Positions 17,057 to 25,942 of a DNA stretch of 64,000 nt are shown piece by piece (position 1 is the stretch's first letter; every line of letters starts with the position of its first letter). Source of the DNA: Deltaproteobacteria bacterium (lineage in GTDB: Bacteria; Myxococcota_A; UBA796; UBA2385); NCBI GenBank assembly GCA_018401435.1, contig JAGYJW010000021.1:1-64000 (forward strand). Direction: 5' to 3'. Under the pieces are notes generated by a model that did not search any database, was not told the DNA's origin, and was given only the letters and a program-made list of their open reading frames with translations. A program made the position numbers and the translations under genes.

Positions 17057-19015
17057 TCAGCCCTCGCCCGGATCGTCCTCGGCGCCTTCTGGCGCGTCGC
17101 TGGCCCACTCTGCGACCAGGGCGCCATGCACCTGCTCGGCCAGCCGCGGGCCAAAGCCGGGCACCTCGGCCAGGGCGTCCACCGTGGCGGAGCGAACGGC
17201 GGCCACCGTGCCAAAGTGCACCAGCAGGGCCTTTCGTCGGGTGGCGCCCACCCCGGGCAGACCGTCGAGCACGCTGGTGAGGGTGCGGCGGCTGCGGACC
17301 TTGCGGTGGTAGCGGATGGCGGTGTCGTGGGTCTCGTCGCGCAGGGCCTGCAGCAGGCGCAGGCCGCGGCTGCTGGCCGGCGGGCGCAGCACATTCTTGA
17401 TGCCGGGCAGCACGATCTTGTCGAGGGCCTCGCGGTCGCCTTGGGCCTGCTCGGTGCGGGGCTTGACCAGGCCGACCAGCCCCACCACCGGGCGGTCGCC
17501 GGCCACGCCCGCGGCCTGTTGCAGCTGCTCGGCCAGCCCGACCTCGTCAAAGATGGCCCGCGCCGCGTTGAGTTGGCCCTTTCCGCCGTCCACCACGATG
17601 AGATCGGGCAGGCTGCCCTCGGCCAGGCCCCGGCGCAGGCGACGGCCCAGGATCTCGGCCATGGACGCGTAATCGTCGGCCCCCACCACGGTCTTGACCC
17701 GATAGCGGCGGTATTCTCCACGGGCGGCCTGCCCGTCCACAAAGACGGCCATGGCGGCCACGGGGTCGCTTCCCTGGATGTTGGAGTTGTCGAAGCACTC
17801 GATGCGGCGAGGCGGGCGCTGCAGGCGGCAGAGGCGCTGAAGCTCGGCGAGGGCCTGCTCCCGGTCGTCGCGCCCGGCCTCGGCCCGGCGGACCGCGGTC
17901 CGGGCGTTTTCGACGGCGATCTCGACCAGGCCTACCTTGTCGCCGCGTTGGGGTACCCGCAGCTGCAGGCGGGCCCCCCGGCGGTCGGCCAGGACCTCGG
18001 CCAGGGCCTCATGGTCGCTGGGCTGCTCGCTGAGCAGGATCTCGGGGGGTAGCTCGGCCCGGCCGTCATACCAGGTGTTGATCAAGCTGGAGAGGGTCTC
18101 GGCCAGCGCGTCGGGGGCGGCGTCAAAGGTCCAGGTGACGGCCTCCTGCATCATGCCCTGGCGCACCGGCACCAGGGCGACGGCCCCGCGGGCACCCTCG
18201 GCCACGATGCCCCAGGCGTCGCGATCTCCGAGCTTGCGGTCCATCACGGTCTGGCGCTCGACCGTGGCCTGGATCGCCCGCAGCAGATCCCGCAGGCGGG
18301 CGGCCTCCTCGAACTTCAGGTCCTCGGCCGCGGCCTCCATGCGTTCGGCCAGGCGGCGCTGCAATTCGTCGTTGCGGCCCTCCAGGAAGAGCACGCTCTG
18401 GTCCACCACGTCGGCATACTCTTCCGGGGTGCACAGCTGCACACAGGGGGCGATGCAGCGGCCCATCTGGTGCAGGAGGCAGGGCCGTTGACGGCCTTGA
18501 AGCTCGCGATCGGTGCAGGTTCGCAGGGGGAAGCGCCGGTTGAGGAAGTCCAGGGTGGCGCGGGCCCGGCTGGCCGAGGTGAAGGGCCCGAAGTGCCGCG
18601 CCTCGGTGTCTTGGATGTGGCGCACCAGCTGGTAGCGGGGCCAGGGCTCGCGGCGGTCGATGCGCAGGTGCAAGAAGCTGGCGTCGTCCACCAGCTTCAC
18701 ATTGTAGCGGGGGCGATGCTCCTTTATGAGCGAATTTTCGAGGATCAACGCCTCTTTGTCGGTGCGTACCACCACCGCGCCGATGTCCCGGGCGGCGGCC
18801 ACGAGGTAGGGCACCATCAGGCGCTCGTCCTGGCCGCTCAGGTATTGGCGAACCCGGGCGCGCAGGTTGCGGGCTTTGCCCACATAGAGCACCTTGCCGC
18901 GGGCGTTCTTGAAGAGGTAGACGCCGGGGTCGGTGGGCAGGGCGGCGGCGCGGGCTTCGAGGAGCTGCAGGGGAGTCAAGGCGCGCCCGCCCTCATCCGC
19001 CGAGGTCAAGATCAT
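17057..19015 (-). CDS. uvrC: excinuclease ABC subunit C
   Basis: UvrC makes both incisions in nucleotide excision repair after UvrAB recruits it. 652 residues, normal length. Domains in order: GIY-YIG nuclease (GVYLFKNARGKVLYVGKARN, ~32-51) for the 3' cut; a Cys-rich patch with CTDRELQGRQRPCLLHQMG and CIAPC; a UVR motif (~205-240); an RNase H-like endonuclease domain starting FDNSNIQGSDPVA for the 5' cut, with IVVDGGKGQL; and C-terminal HhH repeats (LDGLPGVGATRRKALL, LAEVPGFGPRLAEQV). Its start overlaps the end of the pseudokinase gene by 23 bp, so the two are probably co-transcribed. Confidence 0.95.
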   Translation of the reverse strand: MILTSADEGGRALTPLQLLEARAAALPTDPGVYLFKNARGKVLYVGKARNLRARVRQYLSGQDERLMVPYLVAAARDIGAVVVRTDKEALILENSLIKEHRPRYNVKLVDDASFLHLRIDRREPWPRYQLVRHIQDTEARHFGPFTSASRARATLDFLNRRFPLRTCTDRELQGRQRPCLLHQMGRCIAPCVQLCTPEEYADVVDQSVLFLEGRNDELQRRLAERMEAAAEDLKFEEAARLRDLLRAIQATVERQTVMDRKLGDRDAWGIVAEGARGAVALVPVRQGMMQEAVTWTFDAAPDALAETLSSLINTWYDGRAELPPEILLSEQPSDHEALAEVLADRRGARLQLRVPQRGDKVGLVEIAVENARTAVRRAEAGRDDREQALAELQRLCRLQRPPRRIECFDNSNIQGSDPVAAMAVFVDGQAARGEYRRYRVKTVVGADDYASMAEILGRRLRRGLAEGSLPDLIVVDGGKGQLNAARAIFDEVGLAEQLQQAAGVAGDRPVVGLVGLVKPRTEQAQGDREALDKIVLPGIKNVLRPPASSRGLRLLQALRDETHDTAIRYHRKVRSRRTLTSVLDGLPGVGATRRKALLVHFGTVAAVRSATVDALAEVPGFGPRLAEQVHGALVAEWASDAPEGAEDDPGEG

Positions 19016-21065
19016 AGGCCGGGCCGGCGGTCAGCGTGGCGGCGTCCACGTCTCGGCAGACGGGCTCCTGGCCCTCGGCCTGCACGCAGAGGCTGTGGGG
19101 GCCGGTGTCGGTGGGCACGGGCACCAGGGCGGGGGCCGCGCCATAGCTGCGGCCGTCCAGGGTCACCGTTCCTGTGCCGCCAGTGACGCGGATCTCGACG
19201 CGCGCGGGCCGGCTGGGGGGTGCGGCCGTGGCGGCAGGTGCGGCAGCGGCTTCGGGGGCGGTCTCTGCGGTGCCCATGGACGCAAAGAGCGCCCATGCGA
19301 TGAGGATCATCACCACGACGGCGCCCGCCGCCAACATGCCCCAGTTGGGGCCCGGCGGCTCCAGGTCGATCTCGCGCACCGGCGCGTCGTTGGTGTCGCG
19401 CTGGCGGGGCTCTCGTGGATTGCCAGCGTCTTCCGCCCACTTTCCGGATCCAAGCTCCGATTCCCGCGACGCATTGCCCGTGACACCTGCCGCGCCCGCC
19501 CACTTGGGGGCGCCATCGGCCGGCGTCAGGGCGACCCGGGCTGGCGGCGGATCCTCGCTCTGTGCGGCGGGCAGGTTGCGCGGGCTGAGGCGCGCGCTGC
19601 AGGTGCGCCGTCGGGACCGCTTCGGGCGCGATGGTGGGCTGCATGGCGGTCAGCGCCGGGCGGGGCCCGGGCGTGGGGGCGTCGTCGGCGGGCAGCACGC
19701 TGTCTTCGTCGTCTGCAGGCTCTTCTTCGTCGGGTTCAGGGCCCGGATCTCTGGCGTCGGATTCGGCCGCCACCGCCGGCTGGGCCGCGACCGGGACCGG
19801 TGCCGCCGACCAATCTGGATCTGGCGTATCGGTTGCGTCTTCGTCGGGGGTCTCTTCGGCGGCGACCTGGGTGGCGTCGGTCGGGGGGTCTGCCGAGGGG
19901 TCTTCCGGGGATGCTGCTGCAGGGATCTCGGCAGCCTGGGCGACCGGGGGGCCGGCAATCGGCGCGTCCTCTGTGGGCGGGGCCGCGGCGGCGGGCAGGG
20001 CCGCGCGGGGTGGGGCCTCGGGGGCGTCCTGGGCCTCGCTGGGATCGGGGCCCGCAGGCTACGGGGGTGAGCACAGGCGTGGGGCTCTGCCGGGCGCCGG
20101 CGGTCGCGGCCTTCAGGTCGAGGCGCGCGGCTGCTTGGGTCGGCGTCGGGCGCTGGATGCCGCGGCGGACGGGGCGGCCGGAGCGGCTGCGGGGCTGCCC
20201 GTTCCGCCGACGGACCGACCGGCCGTGACCGCGCCCAGATGGACCACTGCAGGCTCAATCTCACCGGTGTGGTGTCGGTCTGCCGCCAGGCTGCCCGTGG
20301 GTGCGGCCACGGTCGCTGCGGTGCTCCAGGGCGGGCTGTGGGCCGGAGCGGCCGCGCCGGGGACATAAGGAGCGCGCGGCGCCTGGTCGGTGGTCCAGCT
20401 GGGCCCCAGCTCCTCTTTCAGGCGCTCCACCCATTCGGGGTGGCGGGCGAGGATGGCGGCGATGGCCTGGCGCACGGCCCGCCCCGGCTGCATGCGCAGG
20501 CGGGCGCGCTCTCGGCGCAGCCCGGCCATCAACAGCTCGACGCTGCGATCCTCGGCCCGCTCCAGGTCCAGCAGGTCCAGCAGGCCGCCCAGCTGCAGGC
20601 AGTCGGTGGCCTGTGCGGTGGCGTCGGCGTCGGGGTCGCTGCGGACGGCCGAGGCCAGGGCCGGCCGGATCGTGAGCAGGCCCCGGCTGTCCAGGCCGAC
20701 ATGTGGCTGCCGTGCAAGGCGCCATGCGCGCGCCCCTGCTCGTGCACTTCGGCCAGGGCCGCGGCGATGTGCCAGGCAAAGGCCAGGCAGGTGCCGCCGG
20801 TGAGCCGGTCGCGCAGCGCCTCGAGATCCTGGTGGATGCGGCCGGGGACCACCACGAACCACCGCCCCTGGCGCGATCCGGTGAGCACGCGGGGGAAGGG
20901 GCCCCAGGCGGGCAGGGCGCGGGCCCGGCGCACCAGCATCTCGGGGCCCAGGAAGACCTCGGCGTCCCCATCGGGGCCGTGGGCGCTCCACAGCTCCACG
21001 GCGGCAGAGGCCGCAGCCTGTCGGCTTCGGAGGGAGTAGCCGGCGTAGTTTGATTCGTCGGACAT
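18993..21065 (-). CDS. pseudokinase-TM-periplasmic domain protein, broken by several frameshifts
   Basis: One protein of roughly 690 residues can be traced through three frames. The first ~130 codons from ATG 21065 resemble a Ser/Thr kinase N-lobe and catalytic loop: AWHIAAALAEVHEQGRAHG aligns with the helix before HRD, but HRD is HGA and DFG is missing, so it would be a pseudokinase. Reading then jumps near 20700 (LDSRGLLTIRPALA, helical C-lobe), again around 20150-20030 (Pro/Ala/Asp/Glu-rich linker, ~250 residues) and near 19520. It ends with WGMLAAGAVVVMILIAWALF (membrane helix) and a ~75-residue beta-rich periplasmic domain, PEGA-like. Codon composition stays coherent across the breaks, favouring assembly indels over decay. 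Confidence 0.6.
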
Positions 21066-21337
21066 TGCGCCTGCAAGCTATCCAGCTGAGGGGCGCCGCG
21101 CCCGGTCTGCCCTTGTTGCGCGTCCCGACCGGGGTTAGCTGGCGCGCTCTTGGCGGCCTCGGCCTGCTTCCGGCCCTGTGGCCCATCTCATCACGACCTC
21201 CCGTCAACCCCGGGCCGCCCTCCCGCCGCACTCCGTGCTCCCCGGAAGGCACCGCTTTCTGGCTGGTCGGGTCCGAAACCCCCCGCTGGCTTCGCCATTC
21301 ATCGGCGCGGTCGGTCAGATTCCCTGAGAAGCCCATC

Positions 21338-24300
21338 ATGAACCGCGTTGAAGCTGCCATCGAGGAAGGACGTTGCGTGCTGGCCATCGGCGGGCGGGCC
21401 CTGCCCCAGCCCGAGGTGCTCGCCGAGCTCCGCCGCCGCAACCTTGTCGTCGTCTCCCTGGGCTCGGAGCCGCTGGCTCCGGCCGTCGCCCCCAGCGCCG
21501 AATCCCTGGATGCCGTGCTTGGGAGTGAGGGCGGCGTGCTTGTTCTCGTTGAACCCGACGCGGGCGTGGACGGCCGCGCCCTGGGCGAGCTCGAGCGCAT
21601 CGTGAAGGCCGGCGCCCACAAGCCCCGCCTCGCGGTGGTGGCCAAGGCCTTCAACCCCTTCGGTCTGCCCATGGCCCTGCGCCTGCTCAAGTTCGAGCAG
21701 ATCAAGTCGCGGGCCACGGACTTCCCTGGCCCTGCCCGCCAGTCCCGCCGCCGCTGCCGCGCCGTTGGTGGTGGCTGCGGCCGCGCCGGCTGCCGCGTCG
21801 GCCTCGGGCCGCATCCCCGCTCCCCGCCCCGAACTTGTGGGCCGCGAGGACGAGAAGGCCGCCCTGGCCGAGATGCTGTCCCACGGATGGCGGGCCCATC
21901 CTGGTGACAGGCCCCCGGCGTCGGCCGCCGCTGGCTGGTCGAGGCCACCCTGGCCGACAGCGGCCTGGACCTGCTGCCCGACTTCGCCTTCGTGCCGGGC
22001 GTGGGCGCTGACGCCTTCCTCGGTCGCGTGGCCCTGATGGCCAAGACCGTCGGGGACGACCGCCTGCACGCCGCCTTGCGACCCAGCAGCGACGCCACGC
22101 CCGCCGATCTCGCCCGGCTCTGCGCAGAGGTGCTCGCCAGCGAGGGCTTCGCGGGCAAGGCTTGGGTGCTGCATGGCCTCCACCGCCTGCTCGACGCCCG
22201 CGATGGCGCCTTCTGGCGCGATGGTCGCCTGGAGATGGCGCTCAGCGCCGTGCTCACCAGCCGGCCCAAGCTGCGTGTGGTCGTTCTGACCGACGCCGCC
22301 CCCGTCTTCTACCGGGAGGGCCAGGCCCTCGACCTGCGGGTGCTGGCCCTGGCCGGCATCAAGGGCCGCGAGCTGCACGAGCTGTTCTCCAGCTACCAGG
22401 CGCCCGAGTTCCCCCGCGACCGCTTCGGCAAGATCTTCGAGCGCAGCTTCGGCCACCCGATCCTCGCCCGGCAGCTGGCCATCGCGATCCGTGAAAATGG
22501 AGACGTGGAGGAAGTTCTCGAGCAGCCGCGCTTCTTGAAGGCCGAGGCCCTGGGCGACCGTGCCGCCCTCAAGCGCAACCTCAAGAAGAAGGTCGAGGCC
22601 CTGGACGCCGAACACCGCAGCGCCCTGGCCCGGTCCAGCCACCTGCTGCTGGGTGGCCGTCCCGACGACCTCATGGTGCTGGGCATCAGCCGCAATGTGC
22701 GCCTGCGCCTGCTGGCCGATGGCCTGCTCGAGCAGACCCCCATTCAGGGCGAGGGGCGCCGCTACTATGTGCACGCCCTGGTGGCCGAGCACCTGGACAG
22801 CCGCGAGTCCGCTGACTTCGCCGTGATGACCGACCTGGCGCGCCACTTCGTCGCCCGCAGCAAGGAGCTCAAGAACGCGGGCAACCTGGTGGAGAGCTTC
22901 GCCTATGCCCAAGAGGCCAACCGCCTGCTGGTGGCCTCCCGGCAGGGCCGCGACCGCCTGATGCTGCCCTACCCCGACAACGACGGGCTCCTGGGCAGCA
23001 TCCGCGAGATTATGGGGCGGCGCAAGAACCCGCGCCTGGACATCGCGCGCATGCGCATCAACGAGGGCCGCAAGGCCGACCCCCGGAACTCCGAGCTCCT
23101 GATCCTCGACGCCGAGCTTCGGGGCATGGAGAAGGCCGACCTGGACGCCATTGTGGCTGCCTTTGACGAGGCCGCCCGGATCGCGCCGGTGCCCGAGGTC
23201 TTCCACGCCGAGGCCAACCTGCACCGCAGCCGCAAGTCTCGGGGCAAGGCCGCCGAGGCCTTGGAGAAGGGCATCGCCGCCTTCCCCGAAGATGGCCGCC
23301 TGCACCGCCGCCTGGGTGGGGTCTACCTCGCCCAGAACCGCGTGGAGGACGCCGTCACCGTGCTGCGCCGCGCCCAGGAGCTCGAGCCCATGATGCCCGA
23401 CAGCTACGGCATGTTGGGCGGCATCTACACCGAGATGGGTGTGGAGCACTGGGCCGACGCCGAGGCCAGCCTGGACGAGGCCCTGCGGCTCTCCCCCGAG
23501 AACCCCATGCACCTGCGGCGCAAGGCGGACCTGGTCTACCGGCGCGCCATGGTGGCCGAGACCCCGGAAGCCCGTGCCAGCGGCCTGGAAGCGGCCGAGA
23601 CCCAGCTGCGCGAGGCGTTGCAACTCGACCCCGAGTCCTGGCATGTCCAGACGCTGCTGGCCTCTGTGATTCTCGACCGTGACGGCGATCTGGAGCAGGC
23701 CGAGTGGCTGCTCAAGAAGGCGCTCAAGACGCTGGAGACGGTGGAGGCCCTGGTGCAGCGCGCCCGGGTGCTGCTGCGGCGCCAGGCCTTCGCCGACGCC
23801 CGCCAGCTCATCGAGCGCGCCGTCAAGAAGACCCCGAGCTACCACCCCGCCTTTGCGGTGCTGGCCGAGATTGAGCTGGCCGAGGGCCAGGTCTTCATGG
23901 CCTTCGAGAGCTATAAGAAGGCCCGCGAGCGCAGCCCCCGCACGGCCCCCGAGCGCGCCCGCTACGAGCTGCGCATGCAGGAGCTGGGCGCCCTGATCGA
24001 GTCCGGGGCCGCCTCCGAGATGATGCGCCAGGCCGGTCATGTGGTGCAGGAGGCCAACGAGGCCGGGCTGCCCATGGACGGCCCCGCCGCGACGCGGGCT
24101 CGACCACCATCCTGCGCAAGACCCAGCGCGCCGCCGCCGCCGCCGCCGCCGCCGCCGAAGCGGGTGAGGCCCCAGCGGCCGAAGCCGTGGAGCCGGTCGA
24201 AGCCGTGGACGCCGCCGAGCCGGTGGACGCCGCCGAGCCGGTGGACGCCGCCGAGCCGGTGGACGCCGCCGAGCCGGTCGAAGCCACCCCCGAGGCCTGA
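21338..24300 (+). CDS. TPR protein with GRE-motif and degenerate P-loop (STAND-like), broken by frameshifts
   Basis: About 985 residues if four frame changes are bridged. From ATG 21338 comes a ~125-residue alpha/beta domain (GRCVLAIGGRAL), an Ala/Pro linker, then LVGREDEKAALAEML, the GRE motif that precedes the P-loop in STAND/AAA ATPases. The P-loop restored from two frames would read GPILVTGPPGVGRRW, so Lys-Thr is replaced by Arg-Arg. A helical ATPase-like region (~22000-22900) is followed by at least eight TPR-like repeats (~22900-24050). Frame changes lie near 21720, 21885, 21915 and 24090; the last two are explained by loss of G/C in short runs. The true C-terminus is the Ala-rich tail ending at 24300; the uncorrected frame reads on to 24532, antisense to the next gene. 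Confidence 0.65.
24205..24276 (+). repeat. 18-bp tandem repeat, 4 copies, encoding VDAAEP
   Basis: Four identical 18-bp units (GTGGACGCCGCCGAGCCG) lie end to end in the 3' end of the TPR gene, preceded and followed by diverged copies beginning GTCGAAGCC. In the corrected frame they encode VDAAEP hexapeptides, an acidic Ala/Pro-rich tail. In-frame length makes copy-number change tolerable for the protein. Confidence 0.9.
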
Positions 24301-24303
24301 GGC

Positions 24304-25164
24304 TCAGCGGGCGGGCAGCCGCGCCAGCCAGGTGGTGCCGACCAGCCCGGCCCCCTGGTTGTCGCTGAGCATCAGCCAGCTCTCGCCCTGCAGGGCCAAG
24401 CCCTCGAAGTTGGCCGTGGGCACATGCACCCGCAGGGACTTGGACAGGGGCAGCGCCGTGGCGGCGGGCAGCTCGGCGCCGGCCGTGATCCCCGCAGGGA
24501 TCCGGGTCTGGCCCAGGCGCAGCACATCGTAGTGGCGCTCGATGAAAGCGATGTCCAGTCCCCCATCTTCGCTGATCTGGCACCACAATGCCGACACCTT
24601 GCCATTCTCGGATGGCAGGGGCAGCCAGAGGGGCAGCCAGCGCCCGTCCTGGTAGAGGCCGATCGGGGCCAGGCGCCGGCCTTCCTGGCTGCGAACCGGC
24701 TCGCCCGCGGCGACCAGCTGGGGGCCCGCGGCACAGAGGCCTTCGACGCCTTCGTTGCCGCCGGCCTCGATGCCCCAGGCCGCCCAGGGCAGGGGTCGGC
24801 GGCGACCGGCGCGGGCCTCCTCGGCATCCAGCGTCAGCTCTACGATCTCGTCGATGGCCCGCCCCCGCAGGCGCCCCTCGGTGCCCACCCAGATCGCGCC
24901 ACCGTCGGTGACGGCAACGGACTCGGGCTCGGCGCCATCGGGCAGGCCGGTGATGGGCAGGCGGGCGATCACCCGGCGGCCGTCTTCGGACAGGCGCAGC
25001 AGGGCGGGCGGCCGCTCGGTGACCGACCAGAGCTGGCCGTCGGGGCCTTGGGCCAGGCCGCTCAACCCGGCCGCCCCCTCGGTCTTTACGGGGTCGAGCT
25101 TCCAGCCCTCCCCGCTGCTGGAGCGGGGGGTGGCGGCACAGCAGAGCAGCAGCAGGATCAGCAT
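24304..25164 (-). CDS. exported beta-propeller-like protein (esterase-like/SdiA-regulated type)
   Basis: About 286 residues with a short hydrophobic signal ending LLLLCCAA, possibly a lipoprotein. The mature part has repeating beta-strand blocks such as LSGLAQGPDGQLWSVTE, SVAVTDGGAIWVGTE and ANFEGLALQGESWLMLSDN, the pattern of a six-bladed propeller; the last block (FEGLA..LMLSDN) resembles 'esterase-like activity of phytase' or SdiA-regulated domains. No catalytic residue can be assigned. Start is the ATG at 25164; an ATG at 25200 is possible. It converges on the TPR gene with 3 bp between stops. Confidence 0.7.
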   Translation of the reverse strand: MLILLLLCCAATPRSSSGEGWKLDPVKTEGAAGLSGLAQGPDGQLWSVTERPPALLRLSEDGRRVIARLPITGLPDGAEPESVAVTDGGAIWVGTEGRLRGRAIDEIVELTLDAEEARAGRRRPLPWAAWGIEAGGNEGVEGLCAAGPQLVAAGEPVRSQEGRRLAPIGLYQDGRWLPLWLPLPSENGKVSALWCQISEDGGLDIAFIERHYDVLRLGQTRIPAGITAGAELPAATALPLSKSLRVHVPTANFEGLALQGESWLMLSDNQGAGLVGTTWLARLPAR

Positions 25165-25246
25165 GGGCAGCAGGCTAGCACCCGATGCCCCCCCCCGCAC
25201 ACGCGTCGGGGACGTTTCGGCGTCATGGATGCGTTAGGTCGGGGCG

Positions 25247-25870
25247 ATGCTTCCACGCTTCATCGTCATTGAAGGTCTCGACGGCTCGGGCGGCACCACC
25301 CAGGTCGCGCGCCTCTGCGCCTGGCTGGCTGAGAATGGGGCCCGCGACGTGGTCTCCACCCGCGAACCCTCCGATGGTCCCGTCGGGCGCTTCATCCGCA
25401 CCGCCCTGGCCGACACCCAGCCCGCCACGCGCCTGGCGGACAACGTCTTCCCCTACCTCTTTGCCGCCGATCGCCGGGATCACCTGGACCGCGTCGTGCT
25501 GGAGGGGCTGGGCCGGGGGGCCTGCGTGGTGTCGGATCGTTACTACCACTCCTCTCTGGCCTACCAGTCGCTGTCAGCCGGCCTGCACGCGGTGGCCGAA
25601 CTCAACCACGGCTTTCGCGCCCCAGACCTGACGGTGGTGCTCGACCTCTCGCCGGAGGTCTGCCTGCAGCGCATCCTGGCGCGGGGCGGCACCCGCGATC
25701 GCTTTGAAGAGCTGGCCCGCCTGCGTCAGGTCCGCGACGCCTATGACGCGGTGGTGGTGCTCTGCCGCACCCGCGGAGAGGCGGTGGTGCGGGTGGACGC
25801 CTCGGGGGACCGCGACGCGGTCTTTGAACAGATCCGCGCCCATGTCTCGCCCCTTGTCTTTGCCTCCTGA
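25247..25870 (+). CDS. tmk: thymidylate kinase (dTMP kinase) with atypical P-loop
   Basis: Phosphorylates dTMP to dTDP for DNA synthesis. 207 residues, normal length. Family features: EGLDGSGGTTQ at residues 9-19, TREPSDGPVG (the DR/E-P motif), a VVSDRYYHSSLAYQ block for dTMP binding, and a lid region RGGTRDRFE. The P-loop is odd: the invariant lysine of GxxGxGKT is Gly16. With no Lys there, phosphate contacts must come from elsewhere, for example an Arg in the DRY block or lid. The other motifs are so well kept that loss of function seems unlikely. The start lies 82 bp from the divergent propeller gene; prc follows after 72 bp. Confidence 0.88.
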   Translation: MLPRFIVIEGLDGSGGTTQVARLCAWLAENGARDVVSTREPSDGPVGRFIRTALADTQPATRLADNVFPYLFAADRRDHLDRVVLEGLGRGACVVSDRYYHSSLAYQSLSAGLHAVAELNHGFRAPDLTVVLDLSPEVCLQRILARGGTRDRFEELARLRQVRDAYDAVVVLCRTRGEAVVRVDASGDRDAVFEQIRAHVSPLVFAS

Positions 25871-25942
25871 ACTGGCCGCCAGGTCCGCTGGGGCCTCAGC
25901 CCCCGCGGCCCAGCGCCGCTCCCGCACCCTCGCCGAGGCCGC

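Noticed and set aside
20113..22269. 718-codon minus-strand frame spanning the divergent promoter region
   Set aside because: Its 5' two-thirds are antisense to the TPR gene and the intergenic region; only the 3' part (about 20113-20700) is real coding sequence of the pseudokinase gene.
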